From: Cladosporium sp. IMV 00045
Taxonomy: Eukaryota > Ascomycota > Dothideomycetes > Cladosporiales > Cladosporiaceae
Direction: 5' to 3'
NCBI GenBank assembly: GCA_001931905.2
Contig: MSJI02000765.1
Span: 1-64,000 of the forward strand
Length of the DNA stretch: 64,000 nucleotides
Shown here: piece after piece, positions 62,104 to 64,000 of the stretch
Position numbering within the stretch: position 1 is the first letter of the stretch
Layout of the letters: each line of letters starts with the position of its first letter
Made by a program: the position numbers and the translations under genes
Notes under the pieces: generated by a model
The model's input: the letters and a program-made list of their open reading frames with translations, nothing else
Database searches by the model: none
Told to the model about the DNA's origin: nothing

Positions 62104-63747
62104 ATGGCTTTCCCGGGCCAGAACTACCACAACAACCACCAAGGCTACGGCTATGGCCCTCCTCCTCCCCAACAATGGGGCGGATACCCTCCCCCTCAGT
62201 CAGTCGCCTTGCAATTCAGAAGATCCTTAGACAACATTCGCTAACAGTAATCAACCCAGACCTCAATATGGCCATCCTCCCCCTCCCGGCCCGGGCTACG
62301 GCGGCTACCAGCAACCACCCCCCGCGCCTTACCAAGGGCACGCGTACACTCCCTTCCAGCAGCAACAGCAGCAGATGTACACACAAGGTGGGTATGGTCA
62401 TCACGCCTCCAGGGCTGGGCCTCCTAATATGTATGTAGGAAACGGATACCGGCCGCCCCCGCCGCCTTCGGGCAACATGGCCTTCGGACATGGAGCTCCG
62501 CAGAATTACAACTACGCCTACTCCAACTGCACGGGTCGCAGGAAGGCGTTGCTGATCGGAATCAACTACTTTGGCCAGAAGGGCCAGCTGCGAGGTTGCA
62601 TCAACGATGTTAAGAACTTGTCGACCTATCTCAACCAATCGCATGGCTACAAGAGGTGAGGACTTGGAAATGGATGAGATCGGCAAATGAGATTGGTTTT
62701 GCTGATGGGACGAACAGGGAGGATATGGTGTGTTTGACGGACGATCAGCAGAACCCAATGAGTCACCCGACCAAAGCAAACATCATCCGCGGCATGCACT
62801 GGCTGGTCAAGGACGCCAGGCCGAACGATTCTCTGGTCTTTCATTACTCGGGTCACGGTGGTCAGACTGAGGATTTGGACGGCGACGAGGACGATGGGTA
62901 CGACGAGGTGATATACCCGGTCGATTTCAGGCAAACGGGACACATTGTGGATGACGAGATGCACGAGATCATGTGAGTTTACTTGCCCCAAGAGAGGATG
63001 CCGCGAGAAATTCTCCTAACAATAATACGCCACAGGGTCAAACCCCTCCAACCCGGTGTTCGTCTGACAGCCATCTTCGACTCGTGCCACTCCGGCACCG
63101 CCCTCGACCTGCCCTACGTCTACTCCACCCAGGGCGTGCTCAAGGAGCCCAACCTCGCCAAAGAGGCCGGCCAGGGCCTGCTCGGCATCGTGTCTTCGTA
63201 CGCGCGCGGAGACATGGGCGGCATGGCTTCGACTGCCATGTCGTTTTTCAAGAAAGCCACTTCCGGCGACGACGTCTACCAGCGCAATTTGCGCACCAAA
63301 ACTAGCCCGGCTGATGTTATTATGTGGAGTGGTAGTAAGGACGATCAAACTTCGTAAGTCAATCTTGCAGCCATGAAGCGCTCGCTTGCTCCTCGCATTA
63401 CGCGCCGCGATCGCTTCGACAATCCGATCAAGCTCATCCAGAACCTCATGACTAACCCACCACTTTTCTCACAGAGCCGACGCCAACATCGCCGGATCCG
63501 CGACGGGCGCCATGTCGTACGCGTTCATGGCGGCGCTCAAGCGCAACCCGCAGCAGAGCTACGTGCAGCTGCTCAACAGCATCCGCGACGAACTCGAGGG
63601 CAAATACGACCAGAAGCCGCAGCTGAGCTGCAGTCACCCGCTGGATACCGATTTGCTTTTTGTAAGTTTTGTCTCTTGTCTTGGCGTTTTGTACATGTCT
63701 TGTTCTTGGAGAGCTTGGGGCTAACGTTTGGGTGGTAGATCATGTAA
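62104..63747 (+). CDS. Type I metacaspase
   Basis: Six exons, 62104-62198, 62260-62655, 62718-62972, 63036-63353, 63475-63661 and 63739-63747 (9 nt), give 419 residues. Five introns of 61-121 nt keep frame. The N-terminal 130 residues are rich in Pro, Gly, Gln and Tyr, the prion-like prodomain of type I metacaspases. The caspase fold begins with [20 protein letters not shown]. The catalytic dyad is H210 in HYSGHGGQ and C266 in FDSCHSGT. These Ca-dependent Arg/Lys-specific proteases act in proteostasis, ageing and death responses. The last exon encodes only Ile-Met-stop, closing the family's usual end after TDLLF. Confidence 0.94.
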
Positions 63748-64000
63748 GACACGTGCAGGAAGGTTGTCGGATTGAGGAATCAAAGAAGGAAGAGAAATTA
63801 TGGGACGACTCGGCATGATGGGACGAGGTTATGACCGGACGCGGACAAAATGGGACGATTGGGCAAAATTGTATGCAACCCAGGAAGAATCAAGATATTC
63901 CACGAAAGCGAAGGCCGGGCAGCGAAAAAAAAAAAAAAATGATGGCACGGCGTTCCGGCTCGTGTTGACGACGATGCTGATTCCTTCCCCAAAATCTTTG
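63748..64000. other. 3' flank of metacaspase, window edge
   Basis: ATGGGACGA occurs three times (63800-63808, 63818-63826, 63850-63858), and there is an A15 run at 63925-63939. No gene seen before the window ends. Confidence 0.5.

Noticed and set aside
63925..63939. A15 run as a possible retroelement tail
   Set aside because: No element body or target-site duplication; a simple homopolymer.

Overview
The window is nuclear DNA of a filamentous ascomycete (Pezizomycotina, most likely a dothideomycete). The evidence is short GT-AG introns of about 47-148 nt, several with visible CTAAC or CTGAC branch sites, and a gene set typical of the group: an Mto1/ApsB-type microtubule organiser, an AmdS-like amidase, a type II DAHP synthase, F-box and BTB families, and a metacaspase with a Pro/Gly/Gln/Tyr-rich N-terminus. 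I found 26 protein genes that look intact or run off the edge, one F-box gene broken by an in-frame stop, and one intron-containing tRNA-Val(AAC). I saw no transposon, rRNA or CRISPR array.

Layout. 1-2149: end of an SPX-RING ubiquitin ligase, then an omega-like glutathione transferase. 2413-8970: a FRE-type ferric reductase and a cytochrome b561 protein with a long disordered tail, divergently transcribed across 1.9 kb that contains a perfect 21-bp palindrome. 9784-14785: a peroxisomal FAT1-like acyl-CoA synthetase (C-terminal AKL) divergent from an amidase. 14962-17395: type II DAHP synthase divergent from a HYPK-like NatA/ribosome factor. 17770-21960: a 1396-residue repeat-rich BRCT protein.

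22.6-33.3 kb is a lineage-variable block: two membrane proteins I do not recognise, the tRNA-Val, a family 25 glycosyltransferase, a single-pass surface protein with a Ser/Thr stalk, the F-box gene with the amber stop, and a secreted HEXXH protein.

34.8-42.5 kb is housekeeping: COX20 divergent from the DNA polymerase epsilon catalytic subunit (POL2). 43.6-50.8 kb: an MFS sugar transporter, a haloacid-dehalogenase-type hydrolase, an HNH-nuclease-like protein, and two tandem BTB genes that share a C-terminal CxxC...HxC signature. 52.0-63.7 kb: a PDAP1/PP28-like phosphoprotein, a Kes1/Osh4-type oxysterol-binding protein, the Mto1/ApsB-like coiled-coil protein and the metacaspase.

Exon boundaries were derived by hand from splice-site sequence and reading-frame continuity. 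All multi-exon models close in frame, but none has been checked against RNA or homologues. No gene cluster for one pathway is evident; most neighbours look functionally unrelated.
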